Assembly (NCBI GenBank): GCA_023846275.1
Contig: CM043870.1
Span: 4,463,527-4,527,526, forward strand
Length of the DNA stretch: 64,000 nucleotides
Origin: Vanilla planifolia
Taxonomy: Eukaryota; Streptophyta; Magnoliopsida; Asparagales; Orchidaceae
Direction: 5' to 3'
Numbering within the stretch: the first letter of the stretch is position 1; every line of letters starts with the position of its first letter. The notes beneath the pieces were generated by a model. The model was not told where the DNA came from. It made no database searches and worked only from the letters and a program-made list of their open reading frames with translations. Made by a program: the position numbers and the translations under genes. Shown in pieces: positions 33,101 to 47,700 of the stretch.

Positions 33101-36100
33101 GAATCATTAACCCTATCTCTTCTCGTTAGTTGTGCTCAGGCTTATTTGTTGATTTTCGGCAGAATTGAAGAGGTAGAGGCATCAGGTCAAAGCTTAACCA
33201 AGTATGTTGTGCGGTGACCTCGAAAACTTAATCCTCTAATTGATGCTTTATCAATGGTGTTTTGAGAAATCTATGAGAAGTAGAGGAGAAAGAGTAGGGG
33301 AAGAGATGAGAAAGAGAAGTGAGGGGAAAACCAAAGGAGTGAGTAGCTGATAATCTTCTCGAATTTAAGGCATGATACATTGTTAAAAAAGGAAAAGAGG
33401 AGAGAAAACAGGGCATGAGAATCAAGGAGAGAAAAATTAAGAGGGGTTTATGTTGGAAATGTAGAATGGAAGCATAAGTTATTAATTTGCATTCAATTAG
33501 TTGAATTAATACATAGAAAACATTGCTAGAATTATGCCATAGGTTCCTTGTATGATGCAAGATAAGAAAGCGAAAGAGTTGAGAGCTGAATTTTAGGGTT
33601 CCTTTGATTATGAGGTAGACATCTAACATGTTTATATGTGCATTTGCTTGATGTACTAACGTTTGATAGCACAGTTTTGTGTAGGCATGTTGGCATGTTA
33701 TTTAAGTGTTTGTGTCAATTGTTGTGTGTTAGCATGACGTGGATTACATATGATGCAATTAAGTTATTAATTTACATGTTACACTCATATTGCTTACATT
33801 TCATGATAAGTATGATTTTGATAGCTTGGACTTGTATGCTTGGCCATGGGAGCTCATTGAAATTCCTAAGGTTATGGCATTGTGAGTGCTTTCTAGGATT
33901 GTATGATAAGTTATGGGACTCAATAAAATTCCTAAAGGTACGACATTGTGGGTATCTTCTAGGATTGTATGATTGGCCAAGAGTGCCCAATAAAACTCTT
34001 AAGGGAATGATGCTGTGAGTGCCTTTTTGGATTGTATGATTGGCCAAGGAAGCTTAGTGAAATTCCTAAGGGTATGACACTTTGAGTGCCTCCTAGGATC
34101 ATGTGAATGGCTAATGGAGCTCAATGAGTATTCTAAGGGTACAATATTATGAGTGCCTCCTAGGATTGCGTGATTGATCAAGGGAGTTTAGTAATTATCT
34201 TAATGGTATGATGCTGTGAGTGTTGCTTAGGATTGTGTGAATGTGCAAAGAGAATGACTTATCAATGGAGAAAATAAACTAGAATTATTTTCAATAATAC
34301 AATTAATTAAGAAGAAAATTGGAAATGTGAAATATACTTGTTAACTTGTTACTAAAATGCTTTTAATATTTTGCACATTTATATTTTTTGTTATTTAGCT
34401 TGTTGAGTCAGTGATGATTGACTTAACCTATTTGTTGACAATAATATTTCAGAAAAATGCAAGAGAAGAGCACAGGTAGAAATGAATAGGCTTATATACC
34501 TTATTTTGGATATGTTGATTTATATTGACATCACATAAACCATGTAATTCTTATTTTATGTTGCATCATTCGTATGTATATGAAATTGCATGGGATAATA
34601 AATAGTTGCAAATAGTGTTAGTGGTTTGTGGATTATGTTATTTAATTGCATGAATGTGATAGATTGCATATAGTTATATGATTTGGTTGTTATATATATA
34701 TATATATATATAGAAATGAACAAAATATTAGGAAGATTTTATCCATTTAAAATATAAAATATAAAATATAAAGAAACCTTTGATTTTTAATATGCTTAGG
34801 ATCATAAAATTTGGTCCTCGATGGGTGATGGGATGTTTAGGACATCACATCAATAGCTGGTAAGTTAGTTATGGCTGTAGCTAGGAATGGGAAGGGCTTC
34901 AAACTGCAAGTAGGAAGTAATGTGGTAATTGCGATAGAGATTGACAAGGTGTAGATAACATAGGGCAGCAGCAAGTAGATAATCCTGTGCCAATCCTTGC
35001 TATGCCTTATGCAGTCTTTAGAAACTTTGTGCCAGACAGAGAACAAGAGTTAGTTAATGTGGAGATTTGTAGCATGGGCCCAGCATCGGGTAAAGGCACC
35101 AAATGCAGGTTGGAAGATCAGTTGTCGATTAGCTTAGAAAACCAGAGAGCCACATGCAAGAGTGAAGATCAAACAAGGTGTAGGAAAAGTAGATTGCTGA
35201 GTCGGCATGGCGGTGGATCTACATCATCCTCAACTCTTTTGAAAAGATGTCGGCCTTATCTTGGAACATCTGGGGAGTGCTGTCCACTATCTCAGGGAAC
35301 TAATTGTAGGATATTATGAGACAGAATCAAATACTTTGTCACTTTGGAGATGAGGATTCCAGTTTTTTTGTAGGCGGGATGCTGATAGTTTGTTGGGTTG
35401 GAATTTGGACTATGTGATTGAATCAGTGGTTGGGTGCTTGGGAGAAATAATTGTGCTTTGGAGAAACTCAATCTAGGTGGCTGTTATTGACAATCCTAAG
35501 CAGATTATTTTGCTAGAAATCATTAGAGAGGTTCATCCTTCTTGGATCTTTTCTTCTATTTATGCATTGAAGGATTATGTAACTAAGAGGGAATAGTGGT
35601 AGTAAATCAAGGTGGCCTCTTACTGAAATGCTCCTATGGTGGTTGCTCGAGATTTTAATATCACCATGTCAAAGCAGAAATGGATCAGTGTGTTTTTAAG
35701 CAGCAACCACCGAGATGGTGTAGGGGGAACTTTATTCATGGTTTGAGGGATGAGGATGGATGCACGTAGAACAACATTGAGATTGGGAAGGTGATCATAT
35801 ATTTTTTATTGCTAAATGGTGCCCAAATATTTCCCATAGGGATTAGTTGGAGGTTCCTCCTCCCCTTATAGTGCTCTCAGTTGGTGGGATGGCTACGCTA
35901 GTGACCTGTCTCATTAGAGGAAATCAAGAAAGCTATTTTCATTATTGGTCGCAATAAGGCATTGAGGATTGATGGAATTACCACAGAATTTCTTTGGGGT
36001 ATTCGATCATATTTCTAATGAATTAGAGAGAGTGAGAGAGAGAGTTGCTCCTTAGGAGAGATTCTTGATTAGTACTTTCTCTAAATAATACAATTATTAA

Positions 36101-38709
36101 AAATAATATCTAGAGCTTTCTATATCTACCAAGCTACTTTTGAAACTTAAATTTTTTGATACAACAATAATGAGCATCTATCGTAACAAGGATTTCCTTG
36201 TCTTTTTAAATTTCTTGCTTTAAAAGAGCAATTGGAATTTTGTTTTTCTATAACTTTTGGATTTTATTTATATTATACCCTTGCATGCTTCTTATGGTCA
36301 CTTCCAAGCAATTGCCTGATTTTGTCTGAAGTTGGTATCTATTGTGTGAACTAGAATTTCTATAAGGTCTCGAGCTTCTTGATCATTGCACCCAGTACCA
36401 TCTCATAGTTTTGATATCTTCTATACTAGTTTAGGGATAATCTTACCACCTCTTCACATCCTTTTGAGGTGGTGCATGACCTTAATCTAGAATGCTTTGG
36501 AGGTATCCTTTTCTAACAAGCCATTGAGTTAGATCTTTTAAGGGATGAAAATCGTTAATGACCCGATTGTAATAGTAATGGTAGTGGCAATACTTTGTTA
36601 CATTTCTGAGGTTAATTGAATTTTTCTGTAGTGTTGTTTGTATACAGACATCATGAAATAGGACTATCACAAAGAGGAAGAGAACTGTCGAGTTTTTCTT
36701 CTGAGAATGGGGAAAATTTGTCGTTAATTTTTACTATGCTGGCTTCTTGATTATTAGTTGCATTGTTTTTATGAGGTCAAGTGGAGCCATTGGAGCAGTT
36801 GGATGATGCTTTGGTTTTGGAAACACTCATCAAGGAGGAGTAAAAGGCAATTCCTTTTGCCTATCTGTATTGTGGAAGATTTAGATGTGGAATAAGTTGA
36901 CTCAATTGGTTAGAGTATGTTGAAACTTATTGTGATGATGTTTGGTTAACTTGTCTTTCTCTCTCTCTAGAAGGAGCAAGTTGTGTTAAAATGTTAGTGG
37001 CAACAGGAATAGTTCGGGGTATAGGCAGCTGATGAACCAAGATTTGCACCTAATCCATGTGTTGAGCTCCTACTTGCCAAGGATGTTGTGGTGCAAAAGC
37101 AATGTTGTGTATGGCTTGTAGTAACTCCAGTGCTTTTTGAGAATGTAGGATTAAATAGGTGGTGGTTTTGGTTGGCAGATTGGCGACAATGCAGGCCTGT
37201 TTTGCATAGTGAAGGTGGCAATAACTAAATATTTATATAAATTTTATTTAGGTTTTGTTTGATAGCTTATGAGTTTAGAAAAGAGATTTTGGAAGGAGGT
37301 TTTGAAAAGAAACTGTTGAACAAAGATTATTATGTCAGCGGAAATAGGGTTTTGGTAGAAATTAGTTCTGAGATTTTGTTGCTTTTGGGTTTGAAAAGGA
37401 TAAATTTAAGAAAAGTTTTTTTGAAATGTGATTTGCAAACATGTGAGTGAATTGCTATACGTTAACAATTTCTCCTTTGAGATAAAGTTCCTTGTGCTCA
37501 TTTTTTTAGGGACAATAGTATTCACTGCCTACGACCTTGACAGATGCTTGCTTCTCCTTGCTACTCCATTCCTCTTATGTCATTGAGAACACAAAGGAAA
37601 TTTATATGGTAACAAATAGAGGTCACTTGTGAAGAGGACTGTAATAATGCTCTTTAGACATGGAATTTGATGTCATTTCTACAACACATTGATCATGCTT
37701 GTGGTTCTTGCTACGTGTTTGCCTTGCCTAACCCTGTCAAAGCTTAAGTTTATAGTGAGTATTAGTGGTAATAGTACTTTAGCGAGAGTCAAGTATTAGA
37801 AATTATTTAAAGCAAGAAGATGGTTTCATACTCAAGGTTTGTTCCTTTTGCTGAAATTCTTGTTTGTTATTTATAGGCAATACTTTTGGAAAAGCAAGTG
37901 CAGAATTCAAGTAGATTTGTTTACATATTAATTATCTGGTGATGTTGATGAGTTAATCTTGTTACTTAAAATGTTGGTTGTTGGTTATTTTGTGTGAATT
38001 TAAGATAAGTTTCATCATGATCCAATTGACATTCATTTACAGATAATTCAATATCAGTCAATTAATTACTATTAATGATGATTTAATATTGAGCCAAGTG
38101 CATTTGAGCTAAGAATCTAAATGTGGTTCCATGGGCAATTTTTTGACGTTAAAGTTTGGTTGCTGCTTTTGGGTCAAAGTGTAGGTCATTTTTTTAAATG
38201 TAGATGACAGACGTTCTGAAGACGCTAGTTAGAGATAATTCAAGGATTGTGGCTAATAACGCCATAATTGATTACACTTAGGTTATTTATGCTACAGTTG
38301 CCACATGACCAGTGTTAGGATGAATTGTTTGAGATTGAACAAAAGTGGGAGGAAGTAGGGAAAATGTTATTTAAAAAATGTCAACTAATTAGTGTGTTAG
38401 TATCAAAATTGGGCATAATAAAGTTTAACCTTCTTGCAGTTTAAGGATTAATTCTTCCTAGTTCATCTCCAAACAGGATATGATAGACTTATTGGAATGA
38501 TTAAGGCAACAACATGCTCGTGTGGTTCCATTTAAGTGTCAAAATAATGCTAAAATGGGAAGAAAGTGGAGATTATAGTAAAGGATATAAAGCACAGTTG
38601 TGTTGTAAAGTGACAGAATAGCAACGTTAGTTCATTAATTTTGAATAAGATTATAATTGTGTAAAAACAAGCATAAACTTTTTATGCACTAGGTCCCAGA
38701 AAATTCTTG

Positions 38710-38762
<53 letters not shown>

Positions 38763-41700
38763 TATATACATGTATTTAAGGAGAGAAAAATGATGTAAAT
38801 AAGATAATTATTGTATATTTATATCTGAAAGTTAATTAAACTCTTGTATTGTATAAGAAATGGCATGGATCATTAGAACAGTTAAATAAATTTGCCAAAA
38901 AGGTCGTCATATATGGATAAGTGTGATATAATGCTACAGTTACTTAACAAAGTTCCCTATTCAAGCTCTTAACGCAGATTGCCTTAGTGAGAAAAGTCAT
39001 CTTTCCTTTATGAGGCGCATTGCCTATGCAACCCTGAGGAATTAATTTGATTTAGTGCTCCTCCCTAAACTAGCACATTATGGTGTTTTAACATGACATC
39101 TATGATCAAACTTGTATATCTAATGGTTCAACAATGATTGCATGAAAGTAGGAATGCAAAAGATGATGTTCTATCTGAAATAAGTCTAGCTTAGTTGATG
39201 CAACTGCTCATAAGAAAACTTGATGAATTGCTTTCTTCCTCTCTCCATCTAGAAAGCAGCTTAAGGAGTATCAGGATGTACATAGATACTAAATGCTGCT
39301 ATAGTGTAAAGGTAGGTTTCATTACTTGTGAGCAGGATCCACATTTTTCCTTATTATTTAGAATTTCGTTCCTTTTTCCCTTTCCATTGTTTACCTTCAA
39401 GAACTATGGGAGAACTATATAGTTGGCTGAAAATTGAGAATGAGGAGGGGAGCAAGGTGGGGATTGAGGGATGTTGCAAGAATCAGAAGTGCAGATTGGA
39501 AAAAGGGAATTGGTCTACTGAACATTCTCAAAACAAATTCTACACAGAAAACTTGAAGAAGATGAAAAATAAAAAGAAGATTGATGGAGTGCAGTAGAAA
39601 ATTATGTTTGAAACAAAAAGCACTCATCCTTGAAAGATAGTTGTCTATTTAGATTACAAGAAGACTACTGTTATTATAAGAAATATTATATCTTGATGTG
39701 GCTATGCGGATTAATGGAAATGGTTTAAGAGATTGTAAATAAACATAAAATTTGAGAGATGTGAATATGTATCCTATTTTTAATTACTATATATGTACTT
39801 TTTGTTGGGTTGCACATATGTTGAATATATCTCTTTTCTTTATAGTTTTGCTTTGTAATATTTTGCTATCTGAAACGATGTTTCTTCAACCATATATGGA
39901 ATTAATTGTTCAATTTCCCTTGAGCTTTACTTTTTCACTTTATGACATGTATTTTTTTAGGGATATTATATGAAATGATTCGATCAACTCGTGCAAAGGA
40001 TTCAAAAACTAGATGGAAGGTACTTTTCCATAAACTTTTATGTTATCTACTCTTTTATTTCTCTTTTTTTAGAAGAGAATTCTAAAGCATGAAAGTTCTA
40101 TGTTGAATTCGAGTAGGCCCATTGTATTGATTGTTTTCTACATTATAGCATAAGCTATTTTTTTGACTCCATTGTTTTCTTTGCTTTTGACCTTCCCACC
40201 TCTTTTAATATCTCTCCCATTTTCGATCTCTCTTCACATCTCAATTACAACTTCGGTATCAAATTTATTTTTTCAAAATGACTAGTTTTGTAGGTAAGTC
40301 AATTATAATAGATAGGTTCACTAACACTAATTTTAGACTTGTCAATTTTTGTGTGTGTATGGATTTTAACATTAGTTATACCTTCCTAACTTTTTCTTAA
40401 CTATTAATAGTTTTCATTTACAAGTGAATGTAATATGATTTGGAGCTCAATTATAGGTTCATTAAATTATCAAGAAATTTAAAGTTATGATAAAAATAAG
40501 AGGAGACAAATGACGAAAATCATTATTGTTGTACAAGACAACAAGAATTGCGGGTAGAAGCTCATTGTAGGAGCGTTGGAGATTGTGTGACCTTGCTAGA
40601 CAGATGCACTTTCGGAGCACATGTCATAGTGGGTATACCCACAGTGCATGTGCACGAGCTATGCCACCTATGCGCACGCATTTTGCGTGCACCATAGGTC
40701 ACAGTCCACACATGGGAATAGTATCCACATGCATGAATAGTGCCTATGCGATATAATCCACACTCGTGTAGTGGTTCATGCACACATGAGGGCCCCTTGT
40801 GGCACGCATTTTGCAAAATTTGTGATTTTTGGGTGAAGTCTCATGTCTCTTGTGAAAATTAAAAAATTATGAATTTTATAATGAAATATTATATTCGAAC
40901 TTCTATATAAAGAGGTAACAATGGTGAATGAAGTAATCCTATTTTTTTGAATTCCATCTTAACAAATTTTATCTCCTTGTGGTTAAAAATCTTTTCTTCT
41001 TCTTTCTTCCTTATGTTTTCATTATTTCACTCTTCAATTTTTGCTATTGCGACTAAAAAAACAAGGTCATTTGTTAAGAGCTCGGGGCAAGAACACCTTG
41101 CAGACAAATCATAATCTATCATTGAACTCCCACTTTGGCACACTCCCTTTCCTCTTGTCATGTTGTACTACTTCCCTCTTTGTTTGGAGGCTTTGCTTTT
41201 GCTCTGACCTCCCTAGTGATCCATCCAATTGACATGATGACACTCACGATTGGTTCCTTCTCCCATCTTGAGGCTGTGTTAAAGGCAATTTGCAAAATGC
41301 TTCCATCTTTATTGGGCTTGATCGCTGAACCCCTCCCTTGCAATATGCATCTCAAAACAAATTCTTTTTGTTTTTGGTGACTAGTTCGAATACTATCCTA
41401 ATCCCTACCTTGGACTAGAATATTATGATCCCAATTCCACACTATTGACCTCTGATCATCTACCTTGTGTTCTTATCCATTCTCATCCTCTTGATGCCCC
41501 ATTGACTAGAGGGAAGGGAAAGGACATCCAACTCGGCTAAATATGCACATCTTGTTGTATTTTCTTCTCAAATTTTGCACTTCTTGTAAGTATTTTTGCT
41601 TGAACCAGTTTTCGAGCTATTTAGAACTCATTAGAAAATCTTGTTATGCACCTTACCTTTCCTCTTGATGCCTCTTCTTCCTTAACCTTTTCCTCTTGAT

Positions 41701-44700
41701 CATGTAGCCCTTTTTTTAAAAAAATGCAAAAATGCATTGCACAATGTTTCATAATATTTAATTTTAGTGGTTTAAAGAAGTTGCACATGTCATATTGTCT
41801 TTGAACCAATTTTTAGGGGATTCAAAGGGCATAAAATGATTGCATTCCACCTATACTTCTTGGCAAGTGAATTGAACCTTATATTGTATCAATGTAGATT
41901 TGATCTATAGTTACCTACAATAGTCATATAGGATGTGAGCATTTTATGTCTAAATCATATTGTTAATGGTTGATGTTATTAGTAATTACCATGTTGGTGC
42001 AAAAGCTTATAAATAGGGTTGGAGATGAAATGTTTCATTTTGTTTACTTTTGGTTGTTTATTTGAGGAAAATAGATGAAACATGAAGGGATTGAAGTTTA
42101 TTGCATATTGGTTTTCTGGACCTAAAGTTGCTTGAGTCAACAACCAATCAAACATTAGATGAGCCACTTTTCTATTTCCAATTTCCTACATTCCTCATTC
42201 ACTTTTGATAATCTAAATTAGCCCTTATCATGTGATATGTACTCTAGTAGATGTTTGGTGTCGCATGACTGTTCATCGGAAATGAAAAATACTAGTTCAT
42301 TCTGACCTTTTTATTGACGATGAAATTCTTGTTGTTCTGAAGGCTCATTTGGAAAACCTTGCATTGGTGGAACTACTAGAAATAACAACAGAGATTAGAA
42401 TGACAAATACAGTAGAAAAGAAGTGGCTAGGTGGAACTGCTAGAAATTAGTGTAGTTGATTTTTGCATGCTCAAGGGATTTGATTGATTTGTGTTTATTG
42501 TCTTCCTGTTTTGTTGTCATTCTTATATACCCAATATGGGTGGATATTGTTTTCCCCTTGTTCTGTTTAATTTACTAAATAAAAGACAGATTTTATGTTA
42601 TTGAACCTTAGTTTCAACATTTATGGTTTTAGTTACAGTGTTGTATCACTAGCTTAGTTACACATAGCCTTTATGCAAGTATTGAATGAAATAATGAAAG
42701 AAAGAAATATCTCTAGTAGGTAGTGTTCATGATGTCTGCAATTTTATGAGATTTCATCATTGATGTTATAGGTACTTATCATGGATAAGCTGACAATGAA
42801 AATCATATCTTGGGCTTGCAAGATGTCTGATGTCACTGACCAAGGTGTTTCCTGTAAGTTCACTACAATCTATTTTTTTAATTGTACGTGTTACTAATAA
42901 TGGGAATCGGTTTTTCTCATTTCAATTTCCTTACCGTTGGCTGAAATAAGCATATGTTATATTTAATTTGTTCTTATGCTTGTGGTTATCGAATAAGGGT
43001 AATACCAAAGAGGTCCTTCTAGTTTGGTCTTTTGTGTCACATTTTCAAAATAACCAAATACATACATTTAGTTTTGTTTTTGTAGCAACTGGTTCCTTAA
43101 TTTTTTTATTTCAAAACTTCCTTTTGAACATTGTCAAGTGGATCTCTATTGTTTGTATTATTGTGTATGTAGGTCTCTATGAGAAAGGATAATTTAAGAA
43201 CAAAAAAAATTCAAGAACCTATTATTATATTAAAAAAACTATAGGAATCTATTTAATTATGTTAAAAATGTGAGACTCATATGCATGTGGGACCAAACTA
43301 GAGAGATCTACCTACTATGTATCTTGTAATTAATTTTAGATAAATATTTGGATATACTTGAAACCTTTTGAAAATAATAAAGCCTCTGTTTACTTTATGC
43401 ATCAAAATAGTGAATATGGATGTGTCTTTAGCTTCAAGAACTAAGTTCTGTCTTGCTTTTATTTAAAGTTGCAAATTTTGTTAAGATGATCTTCTTGAGG
43501 CATTATCATGCCTACCTGGACTTTTCATGAACACTATTCTTAATTTGTGGAAGTTGCACCTATTCCCATGTTATTTAAGTAACTTTTGTTTGTTCAATCA
43601 CCTTTTCAGTGCTGGAAGATATTTACAAACGAAGGCAGCCGTTGCCATCAATGGACGCCATTTACTTTATGCAACCAACCAAAGAAAAGTGAAGTTCCAA
43701 CTCATTTAATGTTTAATTCCTTTTCCAGTCATTCACTTATGATTTCCATTGTTCCATTCCTTTCCATTGACTTGTGTTTACCTTAACTTTTTTTGCAGAG
43801 ATAATATGATACTTATTGTCACTGTCATATATTACGTTTTTTGAAGATTAAACCATCAAATACCTTATTTTATACTAGAAAACCTGATGTTAGTAACCAT
43901 ATTTAGTATCTGTTGATGATAATTGTACTTATAGCTGGACATGGATATGATGCCTTGACCCCCACAAAGTTAGATTGGTCTTAATATCACATCTCTAGAA
44001 AATGGATAAACGTTATAGCCGTGTATTGATGTTTATCAATAATATCTATCAAATTTTGTTTTATCTACATATCAAGATTTTTGCTGCAACTCAAAAGTGA
44101 GACCGTTACTGGGACCATGTGCATGCTTCATAAAAGTCAAAGCTGAGTAGTTTATTATATTGTTTCTTTTTTGCAAAGAAATGGTGAAAGTAATTGGTGT
44201 CTCAATAAGATCCAAACAAGTTGAATAAAGTTGGCCTAGTACATTTTGTATTTTGAATGACCAACTGATCATTTGGTTTACTTCAAGCTGTATCGAAACA
44301 ATTTGTGTACGGCTGCAGTGAAACAAATTACCTACGAAGATACGTAATTTGGGCCTGTAAAGTACAATAATAATGTGTTGTTGTGATGTGATCGTTAATT
44401 TAGATGACTGATTAGTTATAAATTGTTGGGCTTATAAATTAGCATGTCTGAGAGAATATAAATCCAATTGAAGACAAGCTCAAAGATTGTAGAAATAAGG
44501 TGTTTTGAATATTATAATGAAAAAAGTTTGCTCCAGACTGTTGTTTACCTCTGGCATTCAGACTGATTGTCATATACCTTGTTATTTATTTTTGATAAAC
44601 TTATTTATGTTAACAGTTAATGGTGTATGTGGTTCGATGAAGTAGCTGTACCCATTTGAATTCTATGTGTATAATAGTTTGACGATATTGCAACTTTCGA

Positions 44701-47700
44701 ATGCAGTGTTGTCATGTTCCTGTCTGACATGTCCGGAAGGTCGCCTCTGTACAAGAAGTATGCTCTTCTTTTGGATGATGATGCAGAGCTGATTATACAT
44801 GAAGGCTCTTAAGTACTCAAACCTTTATGATCTGTTGTGTCTCAGGGCTTATGTGTTCTTCAGTTCTCCTATTTCTAAAGACTTGGTCAACCAGATAAAG
44901 AGTGACACTAGCATTGTACCACGCATAAGTGCTTTGAGTGAGGTTAAGATTGTCTTGTTTCAAATTGTCATTTATATCATCTCATCCCTTTTCGTTCTTG
45001 TGGAAGATTGACGTGGATTCAACACTTATATTATTTATTTACTGAAATATGGCAGATGAACTTGGAGTACTTTGCCATTGACAGTCAGGTAATTGTATTT
45101 TTTTTTTTATTTTCTTTTTTGTTTTATTCACTTTGCTCCTCTTCTATGCTTGCTTTTCTGCTTGTCGCGTGAGTGATTTGGTTTTGTTTGATAAATTATT
45201 AATAGAACTTCTGCAATTCAGATCTTCTGTCGTTTAATCTTAGTAACACAGGGATCACTTTACCTTATTTCTGAATTTCTGAAAGATCCTTCACCTTATT
45301 TATAGACTTCTGTCATTCAGGGCTTCATTACCGATCATGAGAGGGCATTGGAAGAGTTGTTTGGTGATACTGCAGAAATTTCACTGGCGCACAACGCTTG
45401 CATACATGCAATTGCAACACGTATTGCTACAGTATTTGCTTCTTTGAGGGTATGATTGTAGAAATCGTTACCTTTGACATTTAAGGAAGTCCATATTTTT
45501 ACACTAGGTGATTGAATCACTGGCTATTGAGCTAAACATAAATGACACTACAGAGCAAGGGGAAGGAAATTTTTTATCTGAATCCTTTTTCCTCTACCAA
45601 TAATTATCATAGATAGGTTATATTTAAGGGTAGGCATGGAGGCCAATCCAAACCAAGGTAAAGCAAGCCAACCAAATGCACCTTTGGTACATTTGCTATA
45701 AAACGCTTGTTTCAGCTAGCCCTATTTTTGTTTTATTCAATACAAAATGTTTTTGGTATTGTTTTTCATGTGACATTGCTGTAAATGTATTTCCATTCTT
45801 TTTTTTACTAATTATTTTGTTTTACCCAAGTGTATTTACATCAATTACTCATTAATATTTTCAGAATGGTGTATTTTGTTGACATCTATTTGGCCCCTTA
45901 CAATATTAGGGTTAGTTCTTTTCTTTTCTTTCCTCCTCTCCAGTCTCATATGTTTGAACTTACTAAAATTTAGTTTCTTTTGAACCAATGCCTAAGGTTT
46001 TAACCTGACTTGCATCTTTAGTTTTTGTCTTTCCTACAGCCATTTAAAGGCTCTTAGTTTGCTCATCGAAGAAAAAATTGGTTGGATAAATTTTAAGAAA
46101 TACAGGAGAATAGAATACTATAGGATGCTCCTTGCCCTTCTACAAAATAGGCATGTACCCAATGTAATTTTTTTGTTGGATGCTTCATGTTTGCATTTCA
46201 ATAATGTTATCAATAAAGCTTCCTATGATACGAAGAATGTGGTATTTGTATATTTTCTATCTTACAGGAGTCCCATCTTTTATTGTTTTTTATGTGTTCT
46301 TGACTTTTGATGAACACAAGTACATCCTTTTTGTTAGTATATGATAATTCAGTGTAGTGCCCTTATCTCACATGTTTTGTACTGAAACAAATAGATAGGG
46401 GTTTGTGCGAATATATTTCTGATCTATGCATAAGCATCTATCTTCAGTACTATATTTGGATTTATGCATGAAATATATATCATAAATTCATATAATGCCT
46501 TCAACTAATTCAACTTAAAGTTGCATGATATGCCAAACATGTGTCCTTATTTTTTGGGTTAGTAGATTAGGATATTGCTTTGGTTTGTGATCGTCATGTC
46601 TTCCTAAGTAGGATTTTTTGAGATGATTTGGTTCTAAGAAACCTTTTTTTACCTTTAATTTCATGGCATAATTGTATTCAAGGAGCTATCAAAGGTTTTC
46701 GTAAAAACTAGAAAAGTTGTTGTTGGAAGCCAAAAGTGAAACCAAAAAACCATAGAGGCCAAGAGGGAGGGAAAATTGGTCAACATAGATTTTATTTATG
46801 CATTTATGAGATATGATGTATGCTTCTAACTAAAATTTTAAAGTCAATATTGATTGAAATGATAATCATGCCAATTAAGAAGGATACACATTGTAAATGA
46901 GGCACACCAATCTATGCCACTCAACCAAGTTTGAAGCAATAGATTGTTATGACATCCAGAATTGAAGATAGTTTATCAATCCTTGTTTACTTGGATTCAA
47001 AGAGCAAATAACTCATCAAACTTATTCTCTACTATTTGTCTTGGTTATCAGCTATAGAGTATGATGAATCTATGCTCTCCTGATATGTGCACCACCATCT
47101 ATTGTAGGAGCAAAATCTTTCTATCCCATGTTATAATATTTTTCTTGCTTATTTCCAAGCTCAACTTCGATGTTGAGCCCACAATCCCTCTTAGAATTTG
47201 ATTTGTAAGAGAAACTAGAATTACTTGCTTTGGTACATTTCTCTTTGTTGTTCATTTTGAAGCTATTATCCTTGGACTTCTTTTTCACCTTACTCGAGAC
47301 TAGTTCATTGCCACTCTGTTGAGTTCCAAGGTTGTTGTACTTCTGACTATTAGGGCTGCTTTATTTTTCTCATTGCCATCATCCTCCCTCCTTGGGTTGG
47401 ATTGCCCACCTGTTGATGATCAATAAAACAAGTTAATATTGACTTCTATTTTATCATCTTCATGAGAAATAAAAAAAAGTAACTAACACATTTAATGACA
47501 TAGATGATTCATCTTCTTAAGACATTTTCTCTCTCTTATGGCTATCATCTTAAATAATTCTCCTTTTCTCAGTAGTACTATAAAAAGCTATAATCTCTTG
47601 CACCCAACATAAGAAAAAAATTGATTGAATGTTGAACACCATAGATTTCTAGAGACCAGATCTATGCTCAAATCCTTAACCTTATCTTCTATATCCTACC

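Noticed and set aside
33228-33629. 133-codon minus-strand frame, the longest outside the LTR element and exons
   Set aside because: Composition is ordinary for AT-rich DNA read in a leucine/serine-rich frame; no domain and no neighbours that suggest a gene.
40562-40816. 84-codon minus-strand frame rich in histidine and cysteine
   Set aside because: Explained by the CpG/CACA-rich hairpin segment; the Cys/His spacing fits no zinc finger.
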